From Phascolarctobacterium sp. (GTDB lineage: Bacteria; Bacillota; Negativicutes; Acidaminococcales; Acidaminococcaceae), in contig JAFUKD010000023.1 in the NCBI GenBank assembly GCA_017467905.1, forward strand, positions 23,836 to 87,835: DNA of 64,000 nt, given 5' to 3'. Numbering within the stretch: position 1 is the first letter of the stretch; each line of letters begins with the position of its first letter. Positions 25,396-32,937 of the stretch are shown piece by piece. Under the pieces are notes generated by a model. The model ran no database searches. It was not told the origin of the DNA and saw nothing but the letters and a program-made list of their open reading frames with translations. The translations under genes were made by a program, and so were the position numbers.

Positions 25396-25547
25396 TATAG
25401 CACAAAAAGATGACGAAGGAAAAAGCCTTGTGTGAATTTTTGGTAGCAGGAGAAAAGTTCTTGCCGCAGAATTATCTAAGTAGGCAATTATAGGCAGAAG
25501 GCTGCCTTCTAAAAGAGGAGAAGCTAAAAAGGACTGGAGGATTTTTT

Positions 25548-26144
25548 ATGAATTGTGCGTTTTGTAAACATCATAACTGTTATGTGAAAGAACAAAATTG
25601 TACTCGTTACAGCAAGGAAGAAGCTGTTGCTATGTATAATGAAGAGGACGTTAAAATAATGCAGGCTGCCGCTGCGACTGAAACCCGTAATTATTTGAAG
25701 ATGACTCGCTTGGAGGAAAGCCTTTTCTTTGCACAGCAGTTGGGCGTAACAAAAATTGGTATTGCGTTTTGTATTGGCTTGGCAAATGAAGCTAAGTTCT
25801 GTGCGCAATATTTTAAGAACGCAGGCTTGCAGGTGGAAAGTGTTTGCTGCAAGAATTGTTCCATTGATAAAGATATCTTAGCGCTGGAAAAGATTAAACC
25901 TGGTCAGCACGAAGCAATGTGCAATCCTAAAATGCAGGCGCAGCTGATGAACGAGGCAAAAACGGAGCTGAATTTTGTTGTGGGCTTATGTGTTGGGCAC
26001 GATATGATTTTTACCAAGTACAGTGAAGCTCCTGTTTCCAGTCTTATTACCAAGGATAGAGTGCTTGCCAATAACCCTGCAGGCGTAGTTTATTCCAGAT
26101 ATTGGAGAAGAAAGCTGGGTATCTTAGAAGACGGTACTGTGTAA
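25548..26144 (+). CDS. DUF1847 putative metal-binding protein
   Basis: A 198-residue cysteine-rich protein. The start MNCAFCKHHNCYVKEQNC gives a CxxC...C...C cluster. Further cysteines are in AFCIGLANEAKFC, VCCKNCSID, MCNPKMQA and LCVGHD. The arrangement matches DUF1847, a family of predicted metal- or Fe-S-binding proteins in anaerobes with no assigned reaction. GGAGG precedes the ATG. The fluoride channel gene begins about 15 bases after the stop, so the two are probably co-transcribed. It is divergent from copA, but the shared gap may serve either gene. Confidence 0.82.
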   Translation: MNCAFCKHHNCYVKEQNCTRYSKEEAVAMYNEEDVKIMQAAAATETRNYLKMTRLEESLFFAQQLGVTKIGIAFCIGLANEAKFCAQYFKNAGLQVESVCCKNCSIDKDILALEKIKPGQHEAMCNPKMQAQLMNEAKTELNFVVGLCVGHDMIFTKYSEAPVSSLITKDRVLANNPAGVVYSRYWRRKLGILEDGTV

Positions 26145-26158
26145 AAGTGTGAGTGATG

Positions 26159-26536
26159 ATGTTGGATCTTGTAGTTGTAGCAATAGGTGGAGCCATTGGC
26201 TCTGTTTTTAGATATTTGCTTGGTAATTTTCTTAGCAAAAATTATCAGGGCAAGTTTTCGCTGGGAAGCTTCGCGATAAATATTTTGGGTTGCTTTCTGA
26301 TGGGCATGTTTATGTCCGGACTTATCCAAAGAGAATTGGAAGAAACAACTTGGAAGCTTTACTTATGTATAGGACTTTTAGGTGGCTTCACTACCTTTTC
26401 TTCTTTTGGGTATGATGCACTGACTATGCTATCCAAGGGCAAAACCATGATGGCAGGCATGTACGCAGGCTGCAGTGTTGTGGCTGGGCTGTTCGCAGCT
26501 ATAACCGGAATGCTTGTGGCGAAGTTGGTGTTTTAG
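26159..26536 (+). CDS. fluC: Fluoride channel FluC/CrcB
   Basis: A 125-residue protein with four hydrophobic segments, the size of a dual-topology Fluc channel. Motifs are GGAIGSVFRYLLGN, SFAINILGCFLMG with the family Asn, and GFTTFSSFGYD, which forms the Phe-lined pore and central Na+ site. It exports fluoride passively. Starts GTG 26153, ATG 26156 and ATG 26159 are stacked, and 26159 is taken. There is a single fluC gene, so it would form homodimers. I looked for a fluoride riboswitch upstream of this unit and saw none. Confidence 0.92.
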   Translation: MLDLVVVAIGGAIGSVFRYLLGNFLSKNYQGKFSLGSFAINILGCFLMGMFMSGLIQRELEETTWKLYLCIGLLGGFTTFSSFGYDALTMLSKGKTMMAGMYAGCSVVAGLFAAITGMLVAKLVF

Positions 26537-26550
26537 AACTAAAAAATTTA

Positions 26551-26580
26551 AGCAGCTCTCCTGATGGCGGGCTGCTTTTT
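26551..26580 (+). terminator. Terminator of the DUF1847-fluC unit
   Basis: AGCAGC (26551-26556) pairs with GCTGCT (26571-26576), followed by TTTTT with the last T at 26580. Confidence 0.85.
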
Positions 26581-26652
26581 GCATGAGAATGGCAATAATT
26601 TTGGTTATATGATAAAATTAAAGAAAGTTATCGTGAGATTGGAGGTTATAAG

Positions 26653-26934
26653 ATGGATATCGAGACTATGAAAAAAATTATATATCCTATTGCGATTGCG
26701 TATCCGATTAAAAAGATAACCCTCTTTGGATCTCGTGCAGATAATACTAATCGTCCTGACAGTGATGTGGATTTAATTATAGAGTTTTCTGAACCGATAT
26801 CGTTGCTGACCTTATCAAAGATTAGGATTCAGTTAGAGGAATTGCTTGGTTTAGATGTTGATGTTGTTCATGGACCGTTACTAAATAGCGATTTGATTGA
26901 AGTGAATAAAGAGGTGGAGTTGTATGTCGCGTAG
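26653..26934 (+). CDS. mntA: MntA-type minimal nucleotidyltransferase antitoxin
   Basis: A 93-residue nucleotidyltransferase-fold protein. The catalytic GSRADNTNRPDSDVDLI (residues about 26-42) has GS and the DxD pair, followed by the third Asp in LDVDVVH. In type VII toxin-antitoxin systems MntA adenylylates HepT near its catalytic motif and silences it. GGAGG is correctly spaced. It overlaps the following HEPN gene by 11 bases, the standard antitoxin-toxin arrangement. Confidence 0.88.
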   Translation: MDIETMKKIIYPIAIAYPIKKITLFGSRADNTNRPDSDVDLIIEFSEPISLLTLSKIRIQLEELLGLDVDVVHGPLLNSDLIEVNKEVELYVA

Positions 26935-27271
26935 GGATAAGGTGATTTTACAAAAGGTAATCTCTGAAATTGATATTGGTGCAGGAATGATAGGTAATGC
27001 TCCCTACGAGGATTTTGTCGCTGATGAAAAATTGAAGCGTGCTATATGTATGACGGTTATAAATATAGGTGAGCTTATAAAAAATATTACGAATGAAACA
27101 AGGGGGAAGTATTCGTATATTCCTTGGAAAGCTGTTGCCGGCATGCGGGATTTGACTGCACATAAGTATCAAACACTGCGGATGGAAGATGTATATAGTA
27201 CAGTAAAGCAGGACTTCCCAAAATTAAAAGCTGATTTAGAAAAAGTTTTGATTGAATTGACAAGTGTGTAA
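26924..27271 (+). CDS. hepT: HepT-type HEPN toxin (DUF86 family)
   Basis: A 115-residue all-helical protein. The RNase motif R-x4-H is present as RDLTAHKY (about residues 83-90), with upstream INIGELIKNI and IPWKAVAGM typical of DUF86/HepT. The Tyr of HKY is the usual target of MntA adenylylation. HEPN toxins cleave RNA, such as tRNA 3' ends. It is translationally coupled to mntA and followed by a terminator, a compact module that could be recently acquired. Confidence 0.88.
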   Translation: MSRRDKVILQKVISEIDIGAGMIGNAPYEDFVADEKLKRAICMTVINIGELIKNITNETRGKYSYIPWKAVAGMRDLTAHKYQTLRMEDVYSTVKQDFPKLKADLEKVLIELTSV

Positions 27272-27284
27272 GTGAAAATGAATT

Positions 27285-27318
27285 AAAGCAGTTGTTTCAA
27301 GAGGAGCAGCTGCTTTTC
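27285..27318 (+). terminator. Terminator of mntA-hepT
   Basis: AAAGCAGTTG (27285-27294) pairs with CAGCTGCTTT (27307-27316) with one G-U pair. Confidence 0.75.
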
Positions 27319-27422
27319 TGCTATTCTTCCGCCATTTCTGCAAACCTTTTGTGAATAGGTAAGCTTTTCATATATTTGAAGCTTCTTTGTGCTACAATTA
27401 ATTTAGTAGAGGAGGTGCCTTT

Positions 27423-27977
27423 ATGCTTAAACTTTTATTTATAGTAGGTTCTTTACGCAAGGATTCATTTAATTTACAATTAGCCCAAGCTGCGGCAAAA
27501 TATTTGGACGGCAAGGTAGAAGTTAAATTTTTAGATTATAAGGATGTACCCTTCTTCAATCAAGATATAGAGTTTCCCGCTCCGCCTGCAGTTATGGCTG
27601 TTCGCAAGGAAGTGTTTGCTGCTGACGGCATTTGGATTTTTTCGCCGGAGTATAACCATTATTTCCCAGGTGTATTAAAAAATTTATTGGACTGGCTTTC
27701 TAGACCAATTAGTGCGACGGAGGGGAATGTTCTTGGTGGCAAGCCTGTTGCTTTAAGTGGTATTACTCCTGGGATGAGCGGAACCTGCATGGCGCAGGAT
27801 CATCTTGTAACTTTGCTAAGCTTTCTTAATATGAAGATAATGAATGTGCCGCGTCTTATCATCCCCAATGCGCTGACACAGCTTGATGAAGCAGGCAAGT
27901 TACGCCTGACAACCAGTGAACCCTTCTTGAAAGCTCAGGCAGCTTCCTTTGTGAAGTTTGTAGAAGGAAACAATTAA
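27423..27977 (+). CDS. NAD(P)H-dependent FMN reductase family protein
   Basis: A 184-residue flavodoxin-fold protein of the usual length. The FMN phosphate loop is GSLRKDSFN (residues 9-17) and the second flavin-binding motif is SPEYNHYFPGVLKNLLDW. Members reduce FMN, quinones, azo dyes or chromate with NAD(P)H; the natural substrate is not predictable. GGAGGTG precedes the ATG. It is monocistronic and shares a bidirectional terminator with the convergent ClC gene. Confidence 0.88.
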   Translation: MLKLLFIVGSLRKDSFNLQLAQAAAKYLDGKVEVKFLDYKDVPFFNQDIEFPAPPAVMAVRKEVFAADGIWIFSPEYNHYFPGVLKNLLDWLSRPISATEGNVLGGKPVALSGITPGMSGTCMAQDHLVTLLSFLNMKIMNVPRLIIPNALTQLDEAGKLRLTTSEPFLKAQAASFVKFVEGNN

Positions 27978-27991
27978 AGTAAGTTACATAA

Positions 27992-28030
27992 AAAGACCGT
28001 AGCGTTCGTTTAAAGAGCGTTACGGTCTTT
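27992..28030. terminator. Bidirectional terminator between FMN reductase and clc
   Basis: AAAGACCGTA-GCG (27992-28004) pairs with CGTTACGGTCTTT (28018-28030). Confidence 0.92.
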
Positions 28031-28048
28031 GTGTGTTGTTCTGTAATT

Positions 28049-29617
28049 TTAATTTTCTTTTTCCGACGCAAGCTTTTGCAGCTGCACTACGTTCTCATTA
28101 TAGCTAAGGACGTAGATGAAATCTCCCGCCATGATTTTAGTATCACCTGCGGGAACAAGCTGTTCTTCGCCACGCTTGATATCAACAAGCAAGGTGTTGG
28201 GAGGCCATTTGATTTCTTTGACCAGTTTGTTTTCAATGGGGCTACCGCTGCAAACAGCAAGCTCTGTAATATTGCGCTGCTCCATTAGCTTGGGTTCTGC
28301 AGGAGCTTTGTTCAAAGTGCGGTTAAGCAGTTCTTCGTAAATGGGCTTGCTCTTGCACAGCTCCGCAACTACGAAGGCAACCATGGCGGCGATTGATAAA
28401 GCAAGTAAATGCTGGTAGGAGGAAGTCATTTCCATAATGAGGACTGTGCCGGTGATGGGAGCGCGTACAGAAGAGGAAAACAGTGCTGCCATTCCGATAA
28501 CAATAATATTGGAAGCGTAGGCAGGCTCAATCCAGCCAAGGCTAATCAAAATATTACTGCAAATACTTCCGCAAAGAGCGCCGATAACCAGCATGGGCAG
28601 GAAGAAGCCACCGGGAACACCGCAACCATAGCTTATAAGGGTAAAAAGCAATTTGCCAACTAAGAGTAAGAGCAAAAGCTGCAAAGAAACCGGTGTGCCG
28701 GAAATATGGTTGATAAGCTGATTGCCACCGCCCAAAACTTCGGGGAGGAAGTAACCAAGAACCCCTGCGGTTAAGAGAGCAAAAGTAATTTTATGAACAG
28801 GTTTCTTGAAAATGGGCAAGGCGTAAAATTTAGGAACGCTAAGCAAGCCTTTGTTAAAGATTACCCCGCCCAACCCAACAACCAACGCAACGATAACTAC
28901 AATGCCGTAATAGTTGATGGGCAAAAGAGGAAGGTCGGTAAATTCGAAGATGGATGCTCTTCCGAACAGAGCGCGGGACACTACTGTTGCCGTCATTGCT
29001 GCTGCCATACAGGGAAGCAGTACAACGATGGAAAAGTTGCGGTGCAGCTCTTCCAAAGCAAAGATGACACCTGCAAGGGGAGCATTGAAGGCTGCTGCCA
29101 AGCCTGCGCTGGCACCACTTGTCATCAGGTAACGTTCTTCCATACGGGTACGCTTTAGCATACGGCTTACACCCTGGGCTGCAACGGCGCCTAACTGAAT
29201 GGACGGTCCTTCGCGCCCCAGTGACAAGCCTGCGCCAATACCCAAGATGCCTGCGGTAAGTTTTACCCACAGGATGTTAAGCCAGCGCATTTTAATCAAG
29301 CCAAGGATGGCGCCCTTAACTTGGGGGATGCCACTGCCTGCGGCTAAAGGCTCGATGCGGTTAAGCTTGTCCAAAACGTAGGCAAGGGTTACTAAGCAGC
29401 AGAACCAAGCGGCACTGTAAGTCCAATCGGCAGTGGTAAGGTATTGATAAAAAATGCTACGATGATGCTCTACTTCGTGCAAGGCGTAGCGAAAGAAGCA
29501 AATCACCAGACCGCTGAAGATACCAATCAGGATGCCTTCGGCAAATAGGCGCAAGCGAAAGTTGTGCCAATCGCTCAAGGATTTATAGGTGTTTATAACT
29601 TGATATTTAGGGTTCAT
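28049..29617 (-). CDS. ClC-type H+/Cl- antiporter with C-terminal TrkA-C domain
   Basis: A 522-residue protein. The channel part spans residues about 20-430. The selectivity motif is GSGIP (94-98), GREGP carries the gating Glu136, and FALEE (186-190) carries the proton Glu. GVPGGFFLP and the late GMAALFSSSVRAPI are also present. The Ser in GSGIP argues for chloride rather than fluoride. Both glutamates suggest a coupled antiporter. The last 80 residues form an RCK/TrkA-C ligand-binding domain. Its ATG overlaps the hydE stop (ATGA), so it is translated from the hydE message. Confidence 0.92.
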   Translation of the reverse strand: MNPKYQVINTYKSLSDWHNFRLRLFAEGILIGIFSGLVICFFRYALHEVEHHRSIFYQYLTTADWTYSAAWFCCLVTLAYVLDKLNRIEPLAAGSGIPQVKGAILGLIKMRWLNILWVKLTAGILGIGAGLSLGREGPSIQLGAVAAQGVSRMLKRTRMEERYLMTSGASAGLAAAFNAPLAGVIFALEELHRNFSIVVLLPCMAAAMTATVVSRALFGRASIFEFTDLPLLPINYYGIVVIVALVVGLGGVIFNKGLLSVPKFYALPIFKKPVHKITFALLTAGVLGYFLPEVLGGGNQLINHISGTPVSLQLLLLLLVGKLLFTLISYGCGVPGGFFLPMLVIGALCGSICSNILISLGWIEPAYASNIIVIGMAALFSSSVRAPITGTVLIMEMTSSYQHLLALSIAAMVAFVVAELCKSKPIYEELLNRTLNKAPAEPKLMEQRNITELAVCSGSPIENKLVKEIKWPPNTLLVDIKRGEEQLVPAGDTKIMAGDFIYVLSYNENVVQLQKLASEKEN

Positions 29618-30669
29618 CTAATCACATCCGGATAATCACCGCGGCTGATAGGGTTCTCGTAACCAATTTCTGCCAGCAGCTTGCGGAGAAAGGCTACGCC
29701 TTCCGCTGCTTCGCTGCCGCTGTGTTTCTTGTTATCGTAAAGAGTATATTTATCGCGCACGTTTTGTGGAGAAAGGTTGGGCATAATTACATTGGCGCCT
29801 GCCAAAATTCCCTGTTGATGTCCATTGGGCAAGAGGGTGTTGAGGGCGGTGGTGGCAGGCAAATTTGCTTTGGGCAGGAGCAATCTTAAAATAGAAATCA
29901 ATTTTAGGGTGAGTTGTCCGCTGCCAGCATCTTCTTCTCCAAAGGGAGTGTCCTTGTGGGGAATGAAGGGACCGGTGCCAACCATGTGAGGGTTAAAGCC
30001 TTTAATGAAAAGCAAGTCTTCTACCAAATTTTCCACCGTCTGATAAGGGGAGCCTACCATAAAGCCTGTCCCAACTTGGTAGCCAATTTCCTTTAAGCTT
30101 CGCAAGCACTCCAAGCGGGTAGCTAATTTTAATTCTGCGGGGTGAAGCTTGGCGTAATGCTCCGGGTTAGCAGTTTCGTGACGCAGCAGGTAACGGTCTG
30201 CCCCCGCTTCGAACCACTGACGATAAATTTCCGGCTTGCGTTCTCCGGCGGATAGGGTTACTGCGCAATCGGGATACCGCCTTTTGATTTCCGCAACTAC
30301 TTCTGCCAAACGCTTATCGTCGTAGGCGAAGTCCTCGCCGCCTTGCAGGACGAAGGTACGCAAACCCAAAGCGTAGCCTGTGGCGCAACATTTCAAAATT
30401 TCTTGGGGTGTTAGGCGATAACGGCTTGCCTTACGATTACTGCGACGGATTCCGCAATAAAGGCAATCGTTCTTACAAAAATTGCTGAACTCTATCAAGC
30501 CACGCAGGTAAACATTGTTGCCAAAGGTTTGCTGCGCTTGGGCTTGTGCCGCCTGGCGTAAGGCTTCTAAAATTTTAGCGTCATTGCATTGGAGCAGGGC
30601 AAGTAGCTCCGCAGCGCTTGCGTTATGTTCTATTTGTAATTTATGGATGATTTCAAAATAGTTTGTCAT
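29614..30669 (-). CDS. hydE: [FeFe]-hydrogenase maturation radical SAM enzyme HydE
   Basis: A 351-residue radical SAM enzyme with the cluster motif CKNDCLYC (Cys65, Cys69, Cys72) and the HydE landmarks FGNNVYLRGLIEFSNFC, TFVLQGGED, YLLRHETANPEHY, GTGFMVGSPYQT and VGTGPFIPHKDTPF. HydE acts with HydF and HydG in building the H-cluster. The start is ATG 30669 behind GAGG, with 13 further in-frame codons upstream lacking support. HydF and HydG are not in the window. It is coupled to a ClC gene and is divergent from the thiamine operon, whose ThiH is also a radical SAM enzyme. Confidence 0.92.
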   Translation of the reverse strand: MTNYFEIIHKLQIEHNASAAELLALLQCNDAKILEALRQAAQAQAQQTFGNNVYLRGLIEFSNFCKNDCLYCGIRRSNRKASRYRLTPQEILKCCATGYALGLRTFVLQGGEDFAYDDKRLAEVVAEIKRRYPDCAVTLSAGERKPEIYRQWFEAGADRYLLRHETANPEHYAKLHPAELKLATRLECLRSLKEIGYQVGTGFMVGSPYQTVENLVEDLLFIKGFNPHMVGTGPFIPHKDTPFGEEDAGSGQLTLKLISILRLLLPKANLPATTALNTLLPNGHQQGILAGANVIMPNLSPQNVRDKYTLYDNKKHSGSEAAEGVAFLRKLLAEIGYENPISRGDYPDVIR

Positions 30670-30766
30670 GGGAACCTCAATCCTTTCCTGTGCAATATTA
30701 TAGCACATTTGCTAAAAGGCAAAAGTATTTTGTAAGGACTTATGAAAATAATTATAAGGCGCTTGC

Positions 30767-30795
30767 TTGACAAGAGAGACCTGTGGTTTTACAAT
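30767..30795 (+). promoter_or_regulatory. Promoter of the thi operon
   Basis: TTGACA (30767-30772), 17-bp spacer, TACAAT (30790-30795), just upstream of the TPP riboswitch. Confidence 0.85.
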
Positions 30796-30810
30796 GGAGC
30801 TGTAATTGAA

Positions 30811-30902
30811 TATTGTTGGGGAGCTTATGGATAGGCTGAGAGGAAGTTGTGAACTTCGACCCATGAACCTGATATGGGTAATGCCAACGTAGGGAAATGT
30901 TA
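30811..30902 (+). ncRNA. TPP riboswitch (THI element)
   Basis: Contains the conserved thi-box blocks GGCTGAGAGG (30834-30843), ACCC-ATGAACCTGAT, GGGTAATGCCAACGTAGGGA and a flanking P1 helix. It binds thiamine pyrophosphate and controls the downstream thiSFGH genes, most likely through the terminator at 30912. Confidence 0.96.
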
Positions 30903-30911
30903 AGAAATTCG

Positions 30912-30938
30912 GGAGCTGCGTTGTCAGCTTCTTTTTTA
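30912..30938 (+). terminator. Riboswitch-controlled terminator
   Basis: AGCTG (30914-30918) pairs with CAGCT (30925-30929), followed by TCTTTTTT. It sits directly after the riboswitch aptamer. Confidence 0.85.
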
Positions 30939-30971
30939 TTCTGTATCAAGTTCTAAAGTGTGAGTGAGCTT

Positions 30972-31025
30972 AGGCGCACGAAGGGGTACACCACCGCGGG
31001 TGTAGTTTCTTCGTGTGCCTTTTTG
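30972..31025 (+). terminator. Second strong terminator hairpin in the thi leader
   Basis: AGGCGCACGAAG (30972-30983) pairs with CTTCGTGTGCCT (31009-31020), with an inner TACACC/GGTGTA stem, then TTTT. The apical CCACCGCGGG is reminiscent of a T-box antiterminator bulge, but no stem I or specifier fits in the space. It lies between the riboswitch and thiS. Confidence 0.75.
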
Positions 31026-31044
31026 CTTTCTTGTAGATGCGTAT

Positions 31045-31265
31045 GCAAAATTTATTGTTTGCCGCAGCACTCAAACGCAAAAAATTAGTAAACTAATTTT
31101 TCTAACGCTCCTTTTAGTATGAAAATAGCGCTGTCCACATATTCGCTTCTAAATTTTCTGCAGGTTTTTAAAAATTACAGCTCAGGATGTGGATGGGCGC
31201 ACTATTTTCTTGAATTTGTGTCGCTGCTTATTTCGAATCGTTGCTTGCAAACAGATAAATTTTGC
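31045..31265 (+). repeat. R1 structured repeat, copy A (full length), in the thi leader
   Basis: A 221-bp element. The outer stem is GCAAAATTTAT-T-GTTTGC (31045-31062) with GCAAAC-AG-ATAAATTTTGC (31247-31265). The first hairpin is AAAAATTAGT-AA-ACTAATTTTT (31080-31101). The inner stem is GAAAATAG (31121-31128) with CTATTTTC (31202-31209), continued by TCCACAT (31134-31140) with ATGTGGA (31187-31193). It has the same plan as copy B with different paired bases. It separates the riboswitch from thiS. Confidence 0.88.
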
Positions 31266-31335
31266 TATCGACAGCAGGAAAAGAGAAATGAACACTTAGG
31301 CTCTGCGGAAGAACGAAGCAAAAAGGAGGAACATT

Positions 31336-31530
31336 ATGAAACTAAACGGAGAAACAGTAACGCTGACGGAAGAAACTACACTGGTAAGCTTTCTGGAAAA
31401 CAATGGCTACTCTTCCAATAAAATTGCAGTGGAGCTGAACGGAGATATCATTCCGAGAAGCAGGTACGCTTCCGTAATTTTGACAGATGCTGATAAATTG
31501 GAAGTGGTCTGCTTCGTGGGAGGTGGTTAA
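31336..31530 (+). CDS. thiS: Thiamine biosynthesis sulfur carrier ThiS
   Basis: A 64-residue ubiquitin-fold protein ending in the essential GG (FVGGG). It begins with KLNGETVTLTEETTLVSFL and contains IAVELNGDIIPRSRY, as expected for ThiS. Its C-terminal glycine is adenylylated by ThiF and thiocarboxylated to supply sulfur for the thiazole ring. AAAGGAGG precedes the ATG. First gene of thiSFGH, 434 bases after the riboswitch aptamer. Confidence 0.95.
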   Translation: MKLNGETVTLTEETTLVSFLENNGYSSNKIAVELNGDIIPRSRYASVILTDADKLEVVCFVGGG

Positions 31531-31531
31531 G

Positions 31532-32161
31532 ATGCTTTTTACCGAAGAGGAATGGAAGCAACAGTTGGTTGCCCGTTGTGGTGAAGAGGTGGCAAGCAAA
31601 ATACAACAGGCGCAGGTGGCTGTGGCAGGTCTGGGTGGCTTGGGGAGTAATATTGCTACTATGCTGGTGCGAATGGGTGTGGAGCATTTGATTCTGATTG
31701 ATTTTGACAGGGTGGATTTTAGCAATCTGCACCGTCAGCAATATTTTGCGGAGCAAATAGGCGTGTACAAGACGGAAGCCTTGGCAGAAAATTTGCGGTG
31801 CATAAATCCCTACATTAAACTAAAGCTTTGCTGTGAAAGAGTAAGCGAAGAAAAATTGCCACAGCTTTTTGCAGATGCGGATATCATCTGTGAAGCCTTT
31901 GATAAACCCCAGGCGAAGGCGATGCTTGTTAACGGAGTACTGGAATATTTCCCGGGAAAAGTTATCGTGGCGGCTTCCGGTATGGCAGGCTTGGGTGACG
32001 GCAATTTAATTAAGGCACGGAAGCTGAACAAAAGACTTTACCTTTGCGGTGATGGTGTGAGTGATTGCGAAACCACCAGTGTTCACGCGGCAAGGGTTAC
32101 CCTATGCGCAGCGCAGCAGGCACATTTAGTGCAAAGAATTATTTTAGGACTGGAGGGTTAA
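31532..32161 (+). CDS. thiF: ThiS adenylyltransferase ThiF
   Basis: A 209-residue E1-like enzyme. The nucleotide-binding [10 protein letters not shown] (residues about 31-40) is followed by [19 protein letters not shown] and [13 protein letters not shown]. It activates the ThiS C-terminus with ATP. The length fits the short ThiF form found in anaerobic Firmicutes; the CxxC zinc pair of long forms is absent. ATG 31532 follows GGGAGG one base after the thiS stop. An in-frame ATG at 31487 inside thiS is rejected. Confidence 0.92.
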   Translation: MLFTEEEWKQQLVARCGEEVASKIQQAQVAVAGLGGLGSNIATMLVRMGVEHLILIDFDRVDFSNLHRQQYFAEQIGVYKTEALAENLRCINPYIKLKLCCERVSEEKLPQLFADADIICEAFDKPQAKAMLVNGVLEYFPGKVIVAASGMAGLGDGNLIKARKLNKRLYLCGDGVSDCETTSVHAARVTLCAAQQAHLVQRIILGLEG

Positions 32162-32163
32162 GG

Positions 32164-32925
32164 ATGGATAAGTTTATTTTAGGTGGTCATGAATTTCATT
32201 CACGTTTTATTTTGGGAAGCGGCAAATATTCCTTGGAGCTGATTAAGGCTGCGGTAGAGCAGGCTGGCGCAGAAATCATAACTCTTGCCTTAAGGCGTGC
32301 CAATGGGGGAAGCTTGGAAAATATTTTGGATTATCTGCCTAAAAATGTAGTGAAGCTTCCCAATACGTCCGGAGCGCGCACTGCGGAGGAAGCAGTGCGT
32401 ATCGCCCGACTGGCAAGGGAATTATGCCAAAGCGATTTTGTGAAGATAGAAGTTATCAAGGATAGCAAGTACCTGCTTCCGGACAATTACGCTACGGCAA
32501 AGGCAACGGAGGTTTTAGCGAAGGAAGGCTTCGTGGTAATGCCCTATATGTATCCGGATTTACAGGCGGCGCGGGATATGGCAAATGCAGGAGCGGCGTG
32601 CATCATGCCCTTGGGCGCACCCATCGGTAGTAATAAGGGGCTTTGCACTTTGGACTTCATTCAAATTTTGATAGATGAAATTGACTTGCCCGTTATTGTT
32701 GATGCTGGGATTGGTAAGCCGTCCCAAGCTTGCCAAGCTATGGAGATGGGGGCTGCCGCCGTAATGGTTAACACTGCCATCGCCAGCGCAGGCGATATTC
32801 CCCAAATGGCAGCTGCCTTTCGTGAAGCAGTAAGGGCAGGGCGCAGGGCGTATCTTGCCGGCTTGGGCGAGGTACGCAAGTTTGCCAATGCGTCTTCACC
32901 CTTGACAGGTTTCCTGCGTGATTAA
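32164..32925 (+). CDS. thiG: Thiazole synthase ThiG
   Basis: A 253-residue TIM-barrel enzyme. It has FILGSGKY, the family's ITLALRRAN strand, [17 protein letters not shown] with the Schiff-base Lys region, [10 protein letters not shown] and [11 protein letters not shown]. It forms the thiazole phosphate from deoxyxylulose 5-phosphate, ThiS thiocarboxylate and dehydroglycine made by ThiH. ATG 32164 follows GGAGGG and lies 2 bases after the thiF stop; the upstream in-frame ATG inside thiF is not used. Confidence 0.95.
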   Translation: MDKFILGGHEFHSRFILGSGKYSLELIKAAVEQAGAEIITLALRRANGGSLENILDYLPKNVVKLPNTSGARTAEEAVRIARLARELCQSDFVKIEVIKDSKYLLPDNYATAKATEVLAKEGFVVMPYMYPDLQAARDMANAGAACIMPLGAPIGSNKGLCTLDFIQILIDEIDLPVIVDAGIGKPSQACQAMEMGAAAVMVNTAIASAGDIPQMAAAFREAVRAGRRAYLAGLGEVRKFANASSPLTGFLRD

Positions 32926-32937
32926 GAGGTATATATA

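Noticed and set aside
25400..25547. Fluoride riboswitch ahead of DUF1847-fluC
   Set aside because: No GGxGATGG or CTGATGACTCC-type blocks; only a small hairpin around GCAGAAGGCTGCCTTCT.
30972..31025. Second T-box leader upstream of thiS
   Set aside because: The CCACCGCGGG loop is T-box-like, but there is no room for stem I or a specifier after the TPP riboswitch; called a terminator.
31119..31421. Possible 100-residue gene before thiS
   Set aside because: It lies in the R1 repeat and overlaps thiS out of frame; the similar frame in R1 copy B (3415-3618) shows it is a by-product of the repeat.
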